From a bacterium (GTDB taxonomy: Bacteria; CSSED10-310; JAJRTK01): a stretch of DNA of 6,649 nt. Numbering within the stretch: the stretch's first letter is position 1; each line of letters begins with the position of its first letter. The notes under the pieces were generated by a model. It made no database searches. It saw only the letters and a program-made list of their open reading frames with translations, and was not told the origin of the DNA. The DNA lies in assembly GCA_024278345.1 (NCBI GenBank), contig JAJRTK010000356.1:1-6649 (forward strand), read 5' to 3'. Made by a program: the position numbers and the translations under genes. This document shows, piece after piece, positions 6,622 through 6,649 of this stretch.

Positions 6622-6647
6622 TCCCGTTGCCCTTCGTTGCAACGGGA
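6622..6647. repeat. Inverted repeat at the right edge
   Basis: TCCCGTTGC (6622-6630) and GCAACGGGA (6639-6647) form a perfect 9-bp stem with an 8-base loop. On the minus strand a run of five T (6609-6605) follows about 12 nt after the stem, so this may be the terminator of a minus-strand gene lying to the right. The nested CGTTGCAACG palindrome (6636-6645) offers an alternative fold. Its outer context is cut off by the window edge. Confidence 0.4.
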
Positions 6648-6649
6648 AG

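Larger units (their letters stand above)
6197..6649. other. Gene-free right flank with several hairpins
   Basis: About 450 bp with no reading frame that looks like a real protein. The frames present are arginine- or serine-rich and lack ribosome binding sites or recognisable motifs. It contains a repeat copy (6356-6418), stem-loops at 6476-6499 and 6622-6647, and A-rich tracts on the plus strand at 6576-6590 and 6604-6609. A minus-strand frame is open from the right edge to a TAA at about 6328-6326; the 3' end of a gene lying to the right cannot be excluded, but its composition is unconvincing. The promoter of the phosphodiesterase gene is presumably here, but no clear -35/-10 pair is visible. 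Confidence 0.5.

Noticed and set aside
6326-6649. C-terminal end of a minus-strand gene entering from the right edge
   Set aside because: The frame is open to a TAA at about 6328, but it crosses a repeat copy and two hairpins and is rich in Ser and Arg. I could not support it as coding, though I cannot exclude it.

Overview
The window is about 6.6 kb of GC-rich bacterial DNA (roughly 60% G+C by eye) carrying three protein genes, all on the minus strand and all predicted to act outside the cytoplasm. Read in transcription order (right to left) they are: a membrane-anchored member of the alkaline phosphatase / type I phosphodiesterase superfamily (6102-4366); a large secreted multi-Asp-box (BNR / sortilin-like) beta-propeller protein (4154-663); and the N-terminal 121 codons of a third exported protein that runs off the left edge (363-<1). 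No RNA gene, IS element, CRISPR array or phage gene was recognised. The protein families fit a Gram-negative environmental bacterium; such proteins are common in Acidobacteriota, Verrucomicrobiota, Planctomycetota, Gemmatimonadota and Bacteroidota, and the sequence does not settle which.

Layout: 6649-6103 is a gene-free stretch rich in hairpins (CCCGTTGC/GCAACGGG at the right edge, a 16-bp perfect palindrome at 6181-6196). 6102-4366 is the phosphodiesterase-like enzyme with every expected metal-ligand position filled. 4365-4155 is a 211-bp spacer with a stem-loop just after the stop and a 16-bp perfect palindrome. 4154-663 is the 1163-residue propeller protein with 11 Asp-boxes and an apparent insertion of about 120 residues. 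662-364 is a 299-bp spacer with a consensus TATAAT on the minus strand. 363-1 is the partial exported protein.

The least ordinary feature is not a gene. A short dispersed repeat of about 60 bp occurs at 6356-6418 (+), 6163-6104 (-) and 4255-4316 (+), with a doubtful decayed copy near 418-470 (+). The left arm is GGCGASTG, the right arm is CGSGAGCGGA(A)C followed by an A-rich tail, and between them lie 20-22 variable bases that are self-complementary, perfectly or in part, in every copy. The copy at 6163-6104 lies directly against the preferred start codon of the phosphodiesterase gene, which argues that this gene starts at 6102 and not at the upstream ATG at 6177.

Nothing in the sequence links the three genes to one pathway. 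The common theme is export: transmembrane anchor, signal peptide, signal peptide. The spacers (211 and 299 bp) and the hairpins between the genes suggest separate transcription units, not a tight operon.
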